Source of the DNA: Loktanella fryxellensis
GTDB lineage: Bacteria; Pseudomonadota; Alphaproteobacteria; Rhodobacterales; Rhodobacteraceae
Reading direction: 5' to 3'
Length of the DNA stretch: 64,000 bases
Assembly (NCBI RefSeq): GCF_900110065.1
Contig: NZ_FOCI01000013.1
Location: forward strand, 1-64,000
Part shown: piece by piece, positions 36,708 to 44,480 of the stretch
Position numbering within the stretch: position 1 is the stretch's first letter
Layout of the letters: each line of letters begins with the position of its first letter
Notes under the pieces: model-generated
The model's input: only the letters and a program-made list of their open reading frames with translations
Database searches by the model: none
Told to the model about the DNA's origin: nothing
Position numbers and translations under genes: made by a program

Positions 36708-37625
36708 GTGGATTACGTCTATATCGTGGCCGGTTTGATCGGCCTGTTCCTGGGTGGCGAGGCGCTGGTGCGCGGCAGCGTCGGCATCGCCAAGCGGCTG
36801 GGGATGTCGTCCCTGCTGATCGGCCTGACGGTGGTGGGGTTCGGCACCTCGACGCCGGAACTGCTGGTCTCGGTGCAGGCGGCACTGGCCGGATCGCCGG
36901 CCATCGCCATCGGCAACATCGTGGGGTCGAACATCGCCAACATCCTGCTGATCGCGGGTCTGACCAGCCTCGTCTGGCCGATCCGCGTGTCGGGCAGCAC
37001 GCTGAAGCGCGACCTGTCGGTGATGCTGACGGCGGTGATCGTGCTCGTCCCGATCTTCATGACCGGGCAGATCGGGCGGCTGACCGGCCTGCTTTTGCTG
37101 GCATCTCTGATCGGCTACCTCGTATGGGCCTATCTGCAGCCGGGCGACGCACCGGAGGACGAGGTCGGCGATGCTGCCCCGAAATCCATCCCCGTCTCGG
37201 TCTTGTGGGTGGTGGGCGGCCTCGTGGTGCTGATCTTCGGCGCCCGGTTCCTCGTGACTGGGGCCACCAACGTGGCCCGCGACTTCGGCCTGTCGGAGGC
37301 GTTCATCGGCCTGACCATCGTGGCGGTCGGCACGTCTTTGCCGGAACTTGCGACCTCGATCATCGCGGCGTTCCGCAAGCAGTCGGAAATCGCCATCGGC
37401 AACATCGTGGGCTCCAACATCTTCAACGTGCTGGGCATCCTCGGCGTGACGGCGATCATCGCGCCGATCCCGGTCGAGGCGCGATTCCTGTCGTTCGACC
37501 TTCCGGTGATGATCACGGCGGTGGTGCTGTTCGCGGTGCTGCTGCTGACGCGACCCGTTATCGGCCGCGTGATCGGCGTGGGCCTGCTGGTGGCCTACGT
37601 GGCCTACGTGTATTTCGCGCAGTAA
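36708..37625 (+). CDS. calcium/sodium antiporter (CaCA family)
   Basis: A 305-aa ten-helix membrane protein of the K+-dependent Na+/Ca2+ exchanger-like CaCA family (YrbG type). The two inverted repeats each carry the alpha motif: GFGTSTPELLVS and GTSLPELATS. The paired GSNIANILLIAG and GSNIFNVLGILG motifs are clear. It moves Ca2+ in exchange for Na+ or H+. The start is GTG at 36708 with a good ribosome site (AGAGGTGA). Downstream lies a strong terminator shared with the convergent asd gene. Confidence 0.93.
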   Translation: MDYVYIVAGLIGLFLGGEALVRGSVGIAKRLGMSSLLIGLTVVGFGTSTPELLVSVQAALAGSPAIAIGNIVGSNIANILLIAGLTSLVWPIRVSGSTLKRDLSVMLTAVIVLVPIFMTGQIGRLTGLLLLASLIGYLVWAYLQPGDAPEDEVGDAAPKSIPVSVLWVVGGLVVLIFGARFLVTGATNVARDFGLSEAFIGLTIVAVGTSLPELATSIIAAFRKQSEIAIGNIVGSNIFNVLGILGVTAIIAPIPVEARFLSFDLPVMITAVVLFAVLLLTRPVIGRVIGVGLLVAYVAYVYFAQ

Positions 37626-37645
37626 GGCACCGTCCTCACACACGA

Positions 37646-37673
37646 AAGGCGGGCCAATCGGCCCGCCTTTTTT
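37646..37673. terminator. bidirectional rho-independent terminator
   Basis: AGGCGGGCC-AATC-GGCCCGCC followed by TTTTTT, with AAA on the other side. It serves the antiporter gene on the plus strand and probably asd on the minus strand (stop at 37692). Confidence 0.9.
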
Positions 37674-37691
37674 CTTGGCCTCAGATGAAGA

Positions 37692-38714
37692 TCAGCCTTT
37701 CTTCAGGCACTCGCGGCCCAGCAGTTCGGCGATCTGCACGGCGTTCAGGGCTGCACCCTTGCGCAGGTTGTCGGACACGACCCACAGGCTGATGCCGTTG
37801 TCGACGGTGCTGTCGTCGCGGATGCGGCTGACGAAGGTCGCATAGTCGCCCACGCATTCGATGGGCGTGACGTAGCCACCGTCCTCGCGCTTGTCGATCA
37901 CCATGATGCCGGGGGACTCCCGCAGGATGTCGCGCGCCTCGTCGGCGTCCAGCGGGTTCTCGAACTCGATGTTCACCGCCTCGGAGTGGCCGACGAAGAC
38001 CGGCACGCGCACGCAGGTCGCCGTCAGCTTGATCGCAGGGTCAAGGATCTTCTTGGTCTCGGCGACCATCTTCCACTCTTCCTTGGTCTCACCGGAATCG
38101 AGGAACACGTCGATGTGCGGGATCACGTTGAATGCGATCTGCTTGGTGAACTTGGTCGCGGGCTTGCTGTCGGTGGGGTTGTAGATCGACTTCGTCTGAT
38201 CCCACAGCTCGTCCATGCCTTCCTTGCCCGCACCGGACACGGACTGATAGGTGGCGACCACGACGCGCTTGACCGTGGCGCGGTCGTGCAGCGGCTTCAG
38301 CGCCACCACAAGCTGTGCGGTCGAACAGTTGGGGTTGGCGATGATGTTCTTCTTGGCATAGCCGTGGACCGCCTGCGGGTTCACCTCTGGCACGATCAGC
38401 GGCACGTCGGGGTCGTAGCGATAGAGCGACGAGTTGTCGATCACGACGCAGCCTGCGGCGGCGGCCTTGGGGGCATAGGTCTTGGTCGCGTCGGATCCCA
38501 CGGCGAACAGCGCGATGTCCCAGCCGGTGAAGTCGAAGGTGTCCAGATCGGTCGTCTTGAGGGTGCGGTCGCCGAAGCTCACTTCGGTGCCCAGCGAACG
38601 GCGGCTGGCGAGTGCGGCGATCTCATCCACGGGGAACTCGCGCTCCGCCAGGATGTTCAGCATTTCGTGGCCCACGTTGCCCGTGGCGCCGACGACGACG
38701 ATTCTGTAACCCAT
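37692..38714 (-). CDS. asd: aspartate-semialdehyde dehydrogenase
   Basis: A 340-aa enzyme that reduces aspartyl phosphate to aspartate semialdehyde with NADPH, a step toward lysine/DAP, threonine and methionine. The start MGYRIVVVGATGNVGHEML has the NADPH dinucleotide loop (GATGNVG). The catalytic Cys is in NPNCSTAQL near residue 130. The substrate-binding region with TCVRVPVFVGHSEAVNIEFE follows. The start codon at 38714 leads directly into this loop. It is a single-gene transcript by spacing: 72 nt to the next gene and a terminator after it. Confidence 0.95.
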   Translation of the reverse strand: MGYRIVVVGATGNVGHEMLNILAEREFPVDEIAALASRRSLGTEVSFGDRTLKTTDLDTFDFTGWDIALFAVGSDATKTYAPKAAAAGCVVIDNSSLYRYDPDVPLIVPEVNPQAVHGYAKKNIIANPNCSTAQLVVALKPLHDRATVKRVVVATYQSVSGAGKEGMDELWDQTKSIYNPTDSKPATKFTKQIAFNVIPHIDVFLDSGETKEEWKMVAETKKILDPAIKLTATCVRVPVFVGHSEAVNIEFENPLDADEARDILRESPGIMVIDKREDGGYVTPIECVGDYATFVSRIRDDSTVDNGISLWVVSDNLRKGAALNAVQIAELLGRECLKKG

Positions 38715-38786
38715 CTGATTGGTTCCTTTTCCAGACCGTGCGGGTCTTACGCGCTTGGGCGCGGGAGGGAAAGGCCCGCCACGGTG

Positions 38787-39950
38787 TCAGTCGGTGCGGT
38801 CCTGCGCCGCAAGATAGGCCAGCGTGCCAAGCGCCAACACCAGCGCGAAGCTGCCGAAGACGAGGGTATAGGACAGCGCGGGCGTCGTGCCGAGGCGGGA
38901 GATCGGACCGGTGACGGTCTGCATCAGCCCGGCCCCGCCGATGCCGAAGAGATTCATCAGCGTGACGCCCCGCCCCGTCAGATGCGCCGGGATGAACGCA
39001 CGGGCATGGGCGATGATCATGCCATAGCCCGATGCGGCAAAGCCCACGACGGCGAGCAGCACGGTCGCCCACCCCAGTCCTGCGGGAGCCAGCGCGAGCG
39101 CAATCAAGGCCACTAAGCCCAACACGTTGCCGCCGAAGATCACCCATTTGCGCGTGCCCAGCAGCCGATCGAGCGGACCGTAGGCAAAGCTGCCTGCCAC
39201 CATCGCCAGCCCCATCACCAGCGTGACGCGCCCGATGGTGGCCGTGTCGGCATCAAAGATGTCGGCGACGTAAGGCCCCGCCCACAGCCCCCGCACACCG
39301 GCGGCGGGCGCATAGCTGACCAGCATGACCGCGAACAGCGGCCACAGCGCGCGGATGCGCAGCACGTCCAGCACCGATCCGGGTTGTGTCGTGCCCGCCC
39401 GCGCAGGGTCGCGCACCCAGACGGCGATGCCGCCGGCCACCGCCAGCGACACCACGGCCAGCGCCAGCAGCGTCGGCCGCCAGCCCCACGCAGCGACCGC
39501 GGCAGCCAGCGGCGCGCTGCCCGCGATGTTCCCGAGAGAGCCGAGGCCGATGGTCGCCGTCGCCAACGTGGCGAACAGCGCGGGGGGAAACTGGCGCGCG
39601 AAGATGAAGTAGCAGGCCATCAGCACCGGCGCGCAGCCGATGCCCAGCAGCGCCATCGCCAGATGGATGTGCAGCGGCGTCTGCGCAAAAGCGAAGGCCA
39701 GCGCCCCGCCCGCCCCGCCAACCGCGAACAGGACCGCCGTGGTCCAGCGCGGCCCAGTGCGGTCCAGCGCCGCCCCCACCGGGATCTGCATGGCCGCGAA
39801 CACCAGAAACCAGATGCCCGACGCCGTCGCCAGATCCTGCGCCGTGGCCCCCACGTCGGTCGCCAGGACCGGGGCCAGCACCGGCAGGAACGCGCGGTAG
39901 AACTGCGACAACCCGTAGGACAGGGCAAGGACGACGAGGCCGGGGATCAT
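38787..39950 (-). CDS. MFS transporter
   Basis: A 387-aa major facilitator with twelve predicted helices. It starts MIPGLVVLALSYGLSQFYR, has an Arg-rich loop after helix 2 (ALDRTGPRWTTAVL) and FAYGPLDRLLGTRKWVIFG as the matching loop in the second half. Substrate unknown; the pattern is closest to general sugar/metabolite MFS rather than drug/H+ families. The ATG at 39950 is chosen because the upstream in-frame sequence crosses palindromic repeat copy F. It is divergent from the flavoprotein gene. Confidence 0.82.
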   Translation of the reverse strand: MIPGLVVLALSYGLSQFYRAFLPVLAPVLATDVGATAQDLATASGIWFLVFAAMQIPVGAALDRTGPRWTTAVLFAVGGAGGALAFAFAQTPLHIHLAMALLGIGCAPVLMACYFIFARQFPPALFATLATATIGLGSLGNIAGSAPLAAAVAAWGWRPTLLALAVVSLAVAGGIAVWVRDPARAGTTQPGSVLDVLRIRALWPLFAVMLVSYAPAAGVRGLWAGPYVADIFDADTATIGRVTLVMGLAMVAGSFAYGPLDRLLGTRKWVIFGGNVLGLVALIALALAPAGLGWATVLLAVVGFAASGYGMIIAHARAFIPAHLTGRGVTLMNLFGIGGAGLMQTVTGPISRLGTTPALSYTLVFGSFALVLALGTLAYLAAQDRTD

Positions 39951-40022
39951 GTAGGGTGCCTTGGTAGGTGTTTGGCGGTGGTGCCATGCGGCACAGACCT
40001 GCGCAAGGTTGCGGACCTTTCT

Positions 40023-40065
40023 GGGGCGCTGCCCCAGACCCCGGGATATTTTTGACCAGAAGAAC
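40023..40065. repeat. palindromic intergenic repeat, copy F (reverse)
   Basis: In reverse orientation: hairpin GGGGC-GCT-GCCCC, then the core as CCCGGGATATTT and the box GACCAGAAGAAC. It lies between the divergent MFS and flavoprotein genes, so near their promoters. Confidence 0.85.
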
Positions 40066-40186
40066 GAGGGGCATGGTGAGGCGGAGGTGCGGGCGGGGAC
40101 GCGGCGGCGGTGCGGGCGGCGAGGTGCGCGCCACCGCATGTGTCAAACTGACTGGACAGTGCGGGGGGCTGCGGTATGGTCCCCAC

Positions 40187-41428
40187 ATGATCCAGACAAC
40201 CGCCAATGCCCCGACCCTGCCCCGCTTCGCCGATGCCGCGCCGCGCGGGCTCTGCACCGATTGCGGCGTCAGCCGGATGGCCGATCCGGCGGCCTGCGGG
40301 CGGGCCTGCCAGTTCATCAAGCCCGATTATCCGGCCCTCGAGGCGCAGGTTCACGGCCGCGCGGCGCAGGAGGGAGGCGACGAAGGCTTCTTCGGCGTGC
40401 ACAGCGCGATGTATCGCGCGCGCATGACGGCCCCGGCCACGGGCGCGCAATGGACCGGAATCACGACCGGCCTCGCGGCGGAGCTGTTGCGGCGCGGCAC
40501 CGTGGACGCGGTGCTGGCGATGGTGCCCGACGCCGACGATCGCTGGGCCCCGCGCCCGGCGATCCTGACGACGCCTGACCAGATGCAGCAGGCGCGCGGC
40601 ATGCGCATGGGCTATGCACCGCTGCTGGCGCTGCTGGAACCCGCGCTGGCGGCGGGCCACCGGCGCATCGCCGTCATCGGCATCCCCTGCCAGATCCACG
40701 CCCTGCGCGCACTGGAAAGCGAACTGGGGTTCGAGCGGATCTACGTCATCGGCACGCCCTGTTCGGACAACACCACGACCGCGAACTTCCACGGCTTCCT
40801 CGCCCGCCTGACCCCCGCGCCCGACACAGTGACTTATCTGGAATTCCGGGCCGACTACCACGTGGAGCTGCGCTTCACCGACGGGTCGCGGCGGCTGATC
40901 CCGTTCCTGCAACTGCCGCTGTCGGACCTGCCGGGGGATTTCTTTCCCCTCACCTGCCGGACCTGCGTGGATTACACCAACCGGCTGGCAGACATCACCG
41001 TGGGCTACATGGCGGGCATGGGCGACCAGTGGCTGATAATCCGCAACGCGCGCGGGGCCGAGATGCTGGCGGCCCTTGGCGATGCCGTGCTGCTGGAGGC
41101 ACCGCAATCACATGGCAAGCGGGCCTCGGCGGTGAAGGGTTTCATCGCCAACACCGCGCGGGCGGCGGGCGGACTGCCCCTGCGCCGGATGCCCGACTGG
41201 CTGCGCCCCGTCATGGGCTGGCTGATGCCGCGCCTGGGGCCGAAGGGGCTGGAATTCGCCCGCGCACGGGTCGAGATGAAGGCCGCCGAGGCGATCCTGC
41301 ACCTGCGCCGCGAGCGGCCCGCGATGATGAAGAACATGATCCCGGGCCACGTCTGGCGCATCGCCGCCCCCTACGGGCTGGTGCCGGACGACGGCGAGCA
41401 ACGCGACGACGCGCCGCCGACGACGTGA
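40187..41428 (+). CDS. FrhB/BciB-like iron-sulfur flavoprotein
   Basis: A 413-aa protein with the coenzyme F420 hydrogenase beta-subunit (FrhB) N- and C-terminal domains, in the clade of BciB (ferredoxin-dependent 8-vinyl reductase) and 7-hydroxymethyl-chlorophyll reductase. Likely [4Fe-4S] ligands: C23 and C26 (LCTDCG), C37 and C41, then IGIPCQIHALR, GTPCSDN and FPLTCRTCVDYTN. It binds flavin and reduces an unknown substrate. No other pigment or F420 gene is in the window, so chlorophyll reduction is only one option. It may instead act on a different electron acceptor. Confidence 0.82.
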   Translation: MIQTTANAPTLPRFADAAPRGLCTDCGVSRMADPAACGRACQFIKPDYPALEAQVHGRAAQEGGDEGFFGVHSAMYRARMTAPATGAQWTGITTGLAAELLRRGTVDAVLAMVPDADDRWAPRPAILTTPDQMQQARGMRMGYAPLLALLEPALAAGHRRIAVIGIPCQIHALRALESELGFERIYVIGTPCSDNTTTANFHGFLARLTPAPDTVTYLEFRADYHVELRFTDGSRRLIPFLQLPLSDLPGDFFPLTCRTCVDYTNRLADITVGYMAGMGDQWLIIRNARGAEMLAALGDAVLLEAPQSHGKRASAVKGFIANTARAAGGLPLRRMPDWLRPVMGWLMPRLGPKGLEFARARVEMKAAEAILHLRRERPAMMKNMIPGHVWRIAAPYGLVPDDGEQRDDAPPTT

Positions 41429-41513
41429 CTGAGTTCACTGCGGCGCCCGCCTGCAGGGCCGCAAGGTATCCACACCGCGACCGCCCTCAGGCACCACCAG
41501 CCGTCAGGTCGGA

Positions 41514-42371
41514 CTAGACCGCGACCTTACGGCTTTCCTCGAGGTAGATCTCGCGCAGGCGGGCGGCGACGGGGCCGGGCTTGCCCGCGCCCACGGCGAC
41601 TCCGTCGATCTCCACCACCGGCATAACGAAGGTCGAAGCCGAGGTGATGAATGCCTCGTCCGCTTCCTGCGCCTCTGCAATGGTGAAGGGCCGCTCCTCG
41701 ATCTTCATCTGCGCCTCGGCGGCGAAGCGCAGGACGGCGGCGCGGGTGATCCCGTGCAGGATGTCGTGGTCGCGCTGGCGCGTGACGATGGTGTTGCCCT
41801 TGACGATATAGGCGTTGTTGGACGTGCCTTCGGTGACGGTGTCCTCCTCGACCATCCACGCGTCGTCGACGCCGGCGGCCTTGGCCATCATCTTGCCCAT
41901 GCTGGGGTACAGCAACTGCACCGTCTTGATGTCGCGGCGGCCCCAGCGCATGTCGGGGATGCTGATGACCTTCATCCCCGTCTTGGCCATCGGGCTGTCG
42001 GCCATGCCGGGCTTGTCCTGCGTGAACAGCACGATGGTCGGCGGCGTGTCCTTCGGCGGATAGGCGAAATCGCGATCGCCGGGCGCGCCGCGGGTGATCT
42101 GCAGATAGATCATGCCGTCGGTGATGCCGTTGCGCGCCACCAACTCGCGGTGCACCTCCAGCAGCGTGTCCTTGTCCGACGGATGCGTCATGTCGAGGGC
42201 GTCGAGCGAGCGTTGCAGGCGCACGGCGTGCCCGTCGAAGTCGATCAGCTTGCCGCCCAGCACGCTCGTCACTTCATACACGCCGTCCGCCATCAGGAAG
42301 CCGCGGTCGAAGATCGACACCTTCGCCTGATCCTCGGGCAGGTAGTCGCCATTCAGGTAAACGGTGCGCAT
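41514..42371 (-). CDS. dat: D-amino-acid transaminase
   Basis: A 285-aa class IV PLP aminotransferase of the D-alanine/branched-chain group. The start MRTVYLNGDYLPEDQAKVSIFDRGFLMADGVYEV is typical. The PLP lysine is K149 in RRDIKT. The TEGTSNNAYIV loop binds the PLP phosphate. Features FLMADGVYEV and the lack of the BCAT-specific pattern favour D-amino-acid transaminase, giving keto acid plus D-Ala or D-Glu. It lies 4 nt downstream of dgcA, in the leftward dgcN-dgcA-dat group, which supports a role in D-amino-acid metabolism. Confidence 0.88.
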   Translation of the reverse strand: MRTVYLNGDYLPEDQAKVSIFDRGFLMADGVYEVTSVLGGKLIDFDGHAVRLQRSLDALDMTHPSDKDTLLEVHRELVARNGITDGMIYLQITRGAPGDRDFAYPPKDTPPTIVLFTQDKPGMADSPMAKTGMKVISIPDMRWGRRDIKTVQLLYPSMGKMMAKAAGVDDAWMVEEDTVTEGTSNNAYIVKGNTIVTRQRDHDILHGITRAAVLRFAAEAQMKIEERPFTIAEAQEADEAFITSASTFVMPVVEIDGVAVGAGKPGPVAARLREIYLEESRKVAV

Positions 42372-42375
42372 GATC

Positions 42376-43341
42376 TCATCCCCACAGTGCGGCGCTGGGC
42401 GGGTGCACGCCAGCGGTGTCATAATGCAAAGCATGAACGCGGTCGTGCGCCAACAACAGCGGCCCGTCAAGGTCCACGAACGCCGCATCCTGCGCCAGCA
42501 GCGTGGCGGGCGCCATCGCGAGCGACGTGCCGACCATGCAGCCGACCATGACGGCATAGCCCTCCACCACCGCCGCGCCCTTCAGCGCCAGCGCCTCGGT
42601 CAGGCCGCCGGTCTTGTCGAGCTTGATGTTCACCATGTCGTATTTGCCCCGCAAACCGGGCAGCGATGCGCGGTCATGACAACTTTCGTCCGCGCAGACT
42701 GGCAAGGGTCGGGCGATCTCTCCCAGCATGTCGTCTGCGCCTGCGGGCAAAGGCTGTTCCACCATCGCGACGCCAAGGCGCAGCAGATGCGGGGCGAGAT
42801 CGGCATAGACCTCTGCCGTCCAGCCTTCGTTGGCATCCACGATGATCGTGGGGTCTGGCGCGCCGCGCCGCACCGCCTCCAGCCGGGCCATGTCGTCCGG
42901 GGTGCCCAGCTTGATCTTCAGCAGCGGACGGTGGGCGTGCAACGCCGCCTGCGCCTGCATCGCGTCCGGCGTATCGAGCGACAGCGTATAGGCCGTGACC
43001 TGCGGCATAGGCTGCTTCACGCCCGCCAGATCCCAGACCCGCACGCCCGCCCGCTTCGCCGCCAGATCCCACAGCGCGCAATCGACGGCGTTCCGCGCCG
43101 CCCCCGCAGGCAGCAACGCCTGCAACCCCTCGCGCGTCAGATCCGCAGGCAGCCCCGCGATCTGCGCCGCGACGCTGTCCGACGTTTCGCCATAGCGCGC
43201 ATAGGGCACGCATTCGCCGCGCCCCACATGCGCCCCGTCCGTCACCGTCACCGTCAGCACATGCGCCGCCGTCCGCGACCCGCGCGAGATGGTGAACACC
43301 TGCACCAGTGCGAACGTGTCCTGCGTCACCGCGATCTGCAT
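42376..43341 (-). CDS. dgcA: N-acetyl-D-glutamate racemase (DgcA) / dipeptide epimerase-like
   Basis: A 321-aa enolase-superfamily enzyme (mandelate racemase/muconate lactonizing type). Motifs: LLKIKLG (KxK catalytic Lys), TIIVDANEGWT and VEQPLPAG (metal ligands), and IKLDKTGG (second Lys). Such enzymes racemise alpha carbons of dipeptides or N-acyl amino acids. The adjacent DUF1611 gene (dgcN) fits the D-glutamate route in which DgcN N-acetylates D-Glu and DgcA racemises it to N-acetyl-L-Glu. Assignment rests on this pairing. The ATG at 43341 is 52 nt past dgcN's stop, with a repeat-like variant between. Confidence 0.85.
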   Translation of the reverse strand: MQIAVTQDTFALVQVFTISRGSRTAAHVLTVTVTDGAHVGRGECVPYARYGETSDSVAAQIAGLPADLTREGLQALLPAGAARNAVDCALWDLAAKRAGVRVWDLAGVKQPMPQVTAYTLSLDTPDAMQAQAALHAHRPLLKIKLGTPDDMARLEAVRRGAPDPTIIVDANEGWTAEVYADLAPHLLRLGVAMVEQPLPAGADDMLGEIARPLPVCADESCHDRASLPGLRGKYDMVNIKLDKTGGLTEALALKGAAVVEGYAVMVGCMVGTSLAMAPATLLAQDAAFVDLDGPLLLAHDRVHALHYDTAGVHPPSAALWG

Positions 43342-43353
43342 GACCTTGTCCTC

Positions 43354-43383
43354 GCTTTTTTGGAAATACTCCCGCCGGCGGCT
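43354..43383. repeat. palindromic intergenic repeat variant, copy G
   Basis: GCTTTTTTGGAAATACTCCC followed by GCCGGCGGC. It resembles the core of the other copies (AAATA-CTCCC) but with a different 5' box, between dgcN and dgcA. A diverged variant; less certain. Confidence 0.45.
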
Positions 43384-43393
43384 GTCCTCGTCG

Positions 43394-44389
43394 TCAGACG
43401 AGGGCATCCACAAGACGCCCCGCGCCTTGCCGGTACGGATCGACTGTCGCCAGCCCCATCCGGTCCTCGACCTCGGCCAGATATGCTTCAAAAGCGTCCT
43501 CGGCCAGATGCTGCGTGTTCACCGACACGCCGACGACGCGGCACGCCGGATTGGCGATCTGTGCCAGCGGCAGGGCGGTGTCGCGCAGCGCCTCCAGCGT
43601 GGGCAGGCCGCGTTCCGGCAGGCCACGCAGATGGGTGCGCGTGGGCTCGTGCGCGAGGATCAGCGCATCGGGGGCACCGCCGTGGATCAGCGCCAGCGTC
43701 ACGCCGGAATAGCTGATGTGGAACAGGCTCCCCTGCCCTTCGATGTGGTCCCAGTGGTCGGGGTCGGCGTCTGGCGTCAGCCATTCCACCGCACCGGCCA
43801 TGAAATCGGCGATCACCGCATCCAGCGGCACGCCCTGCCCGGTGATCAGGATACCAGTCTGCCCCGTGGCGCGGAAAGTCGATTTCAGCCCCCGCGCCTG
43901 CATCTCGGCGTCCATGGCGAGCGCCGTATACATCTTGCCCACGGAACAGTCGGTGCCGACGGTCAGCACGCGGTGGCCCGTCCGCGCACAACCGTTGGCG
44001 ATGGGATAGGCCACCGTGGGCACGCGCACGTCGTGCAGGGCGCGGCCATGCGCCCGTGCCGCCGCCACCAGATCGGGGTCGTCGCGCAGCAGGTTGTGCA
44101 GGCCGGAGGCGACGTCATAGCCCAGCGCCAGCGCCTCCAGCAAACACGCCTTCCAATGCGGGCCGATCACGCCGCCCCGGTTGGCCACACCGATCACCAG
44201 CGTCTGCGCCCCCGCAGCACGCCCTTCGGCCAGCGTCATTTCCGACAGCTTCAGGTCGGCCTGACAGCCGGGCAGGCTGATCTGGCCCACCGCATGATCG
44301 GATCGCCAGTCGCGGATGCCGATGGCCACCTTGGCCGCCAGCATGTCGGGCGCGTCGCCCAGAAACAGCAGATAGGGGGTGCGGATCAC
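43394..44389 (-). CDS. dgcN: D-glutamate N-acetyltransferase (DgcN), DUF1611
   Basis: A 331-aa DUF1611-family protein with a P-loop-like segment VGTDCSVGKMYTALAM in the C-terminal half. DgcN members acetylate D-glutamate using acetyl-CoA in a recently described D-Glu pathway of marine bacteria. The start is GTG at 44389 (VIRTPYLLFLGDAPD) with GGAGAG upstream. The gene order dgcN-dgcA-dat on one strand supports this function over an unknown DUF1611 role. It is downstream of amtB1 (91-nt gap with a hairpin), so nitrogen control of the cluster is possible. Confidence 0.85.
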   Translation of the reverse strand: MIRTPYLLFLGDAPDMLAAKVAIGIRDWRSDHAVGQISLPGCQADLKLSEMTLAEGRAAGAQTLVIGVANRGGVIGPHWKACLLEALALGYDVASGLHNLLRDDPDLVAAARAHGRALHDVRVPTVAYPIANGCARTGHRVLTVGTDCSVGKMYTALAMDAEMQARGLKSTFRATGQTGILITGQGVPLDAVIADFMAGAVEWLTPDADPDHWDHIEGQGSLFHISYSGVTLALIHGGAPDALILAHEPTRTHLRGLPERGLPTLEALRDTALPLAQIANPACRVVGVSVNTQHLAEDAFEAYLAEVEDRMGLATVDPYRQGAGRLVDALV

Positions 44390-44431
44390 GGCATCTCTCC
44401 AGCCTGTAGTGACGTCAGCCTGACACGGAAA

Positions 44432-44460
44432 CGGGCGCTGCACCAGCGGTGCAACGCCCG
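44432..44460. terminator. hairpin between amtB1 and dgcN
   Basis: CGGGCG-CT-GCACC-AGC-GGTGC-AA-CGCCCG, an almost perfect hairpin, 20 nt past the amtB1 stop on the minus strand and 43 nt before the dgcN start. No T-run. It may end the glnK1-amtB1 transcript. Confidence 0.55.
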
Positions 44461-44480
44461 GTCACCGCGCCTGATCGGGC

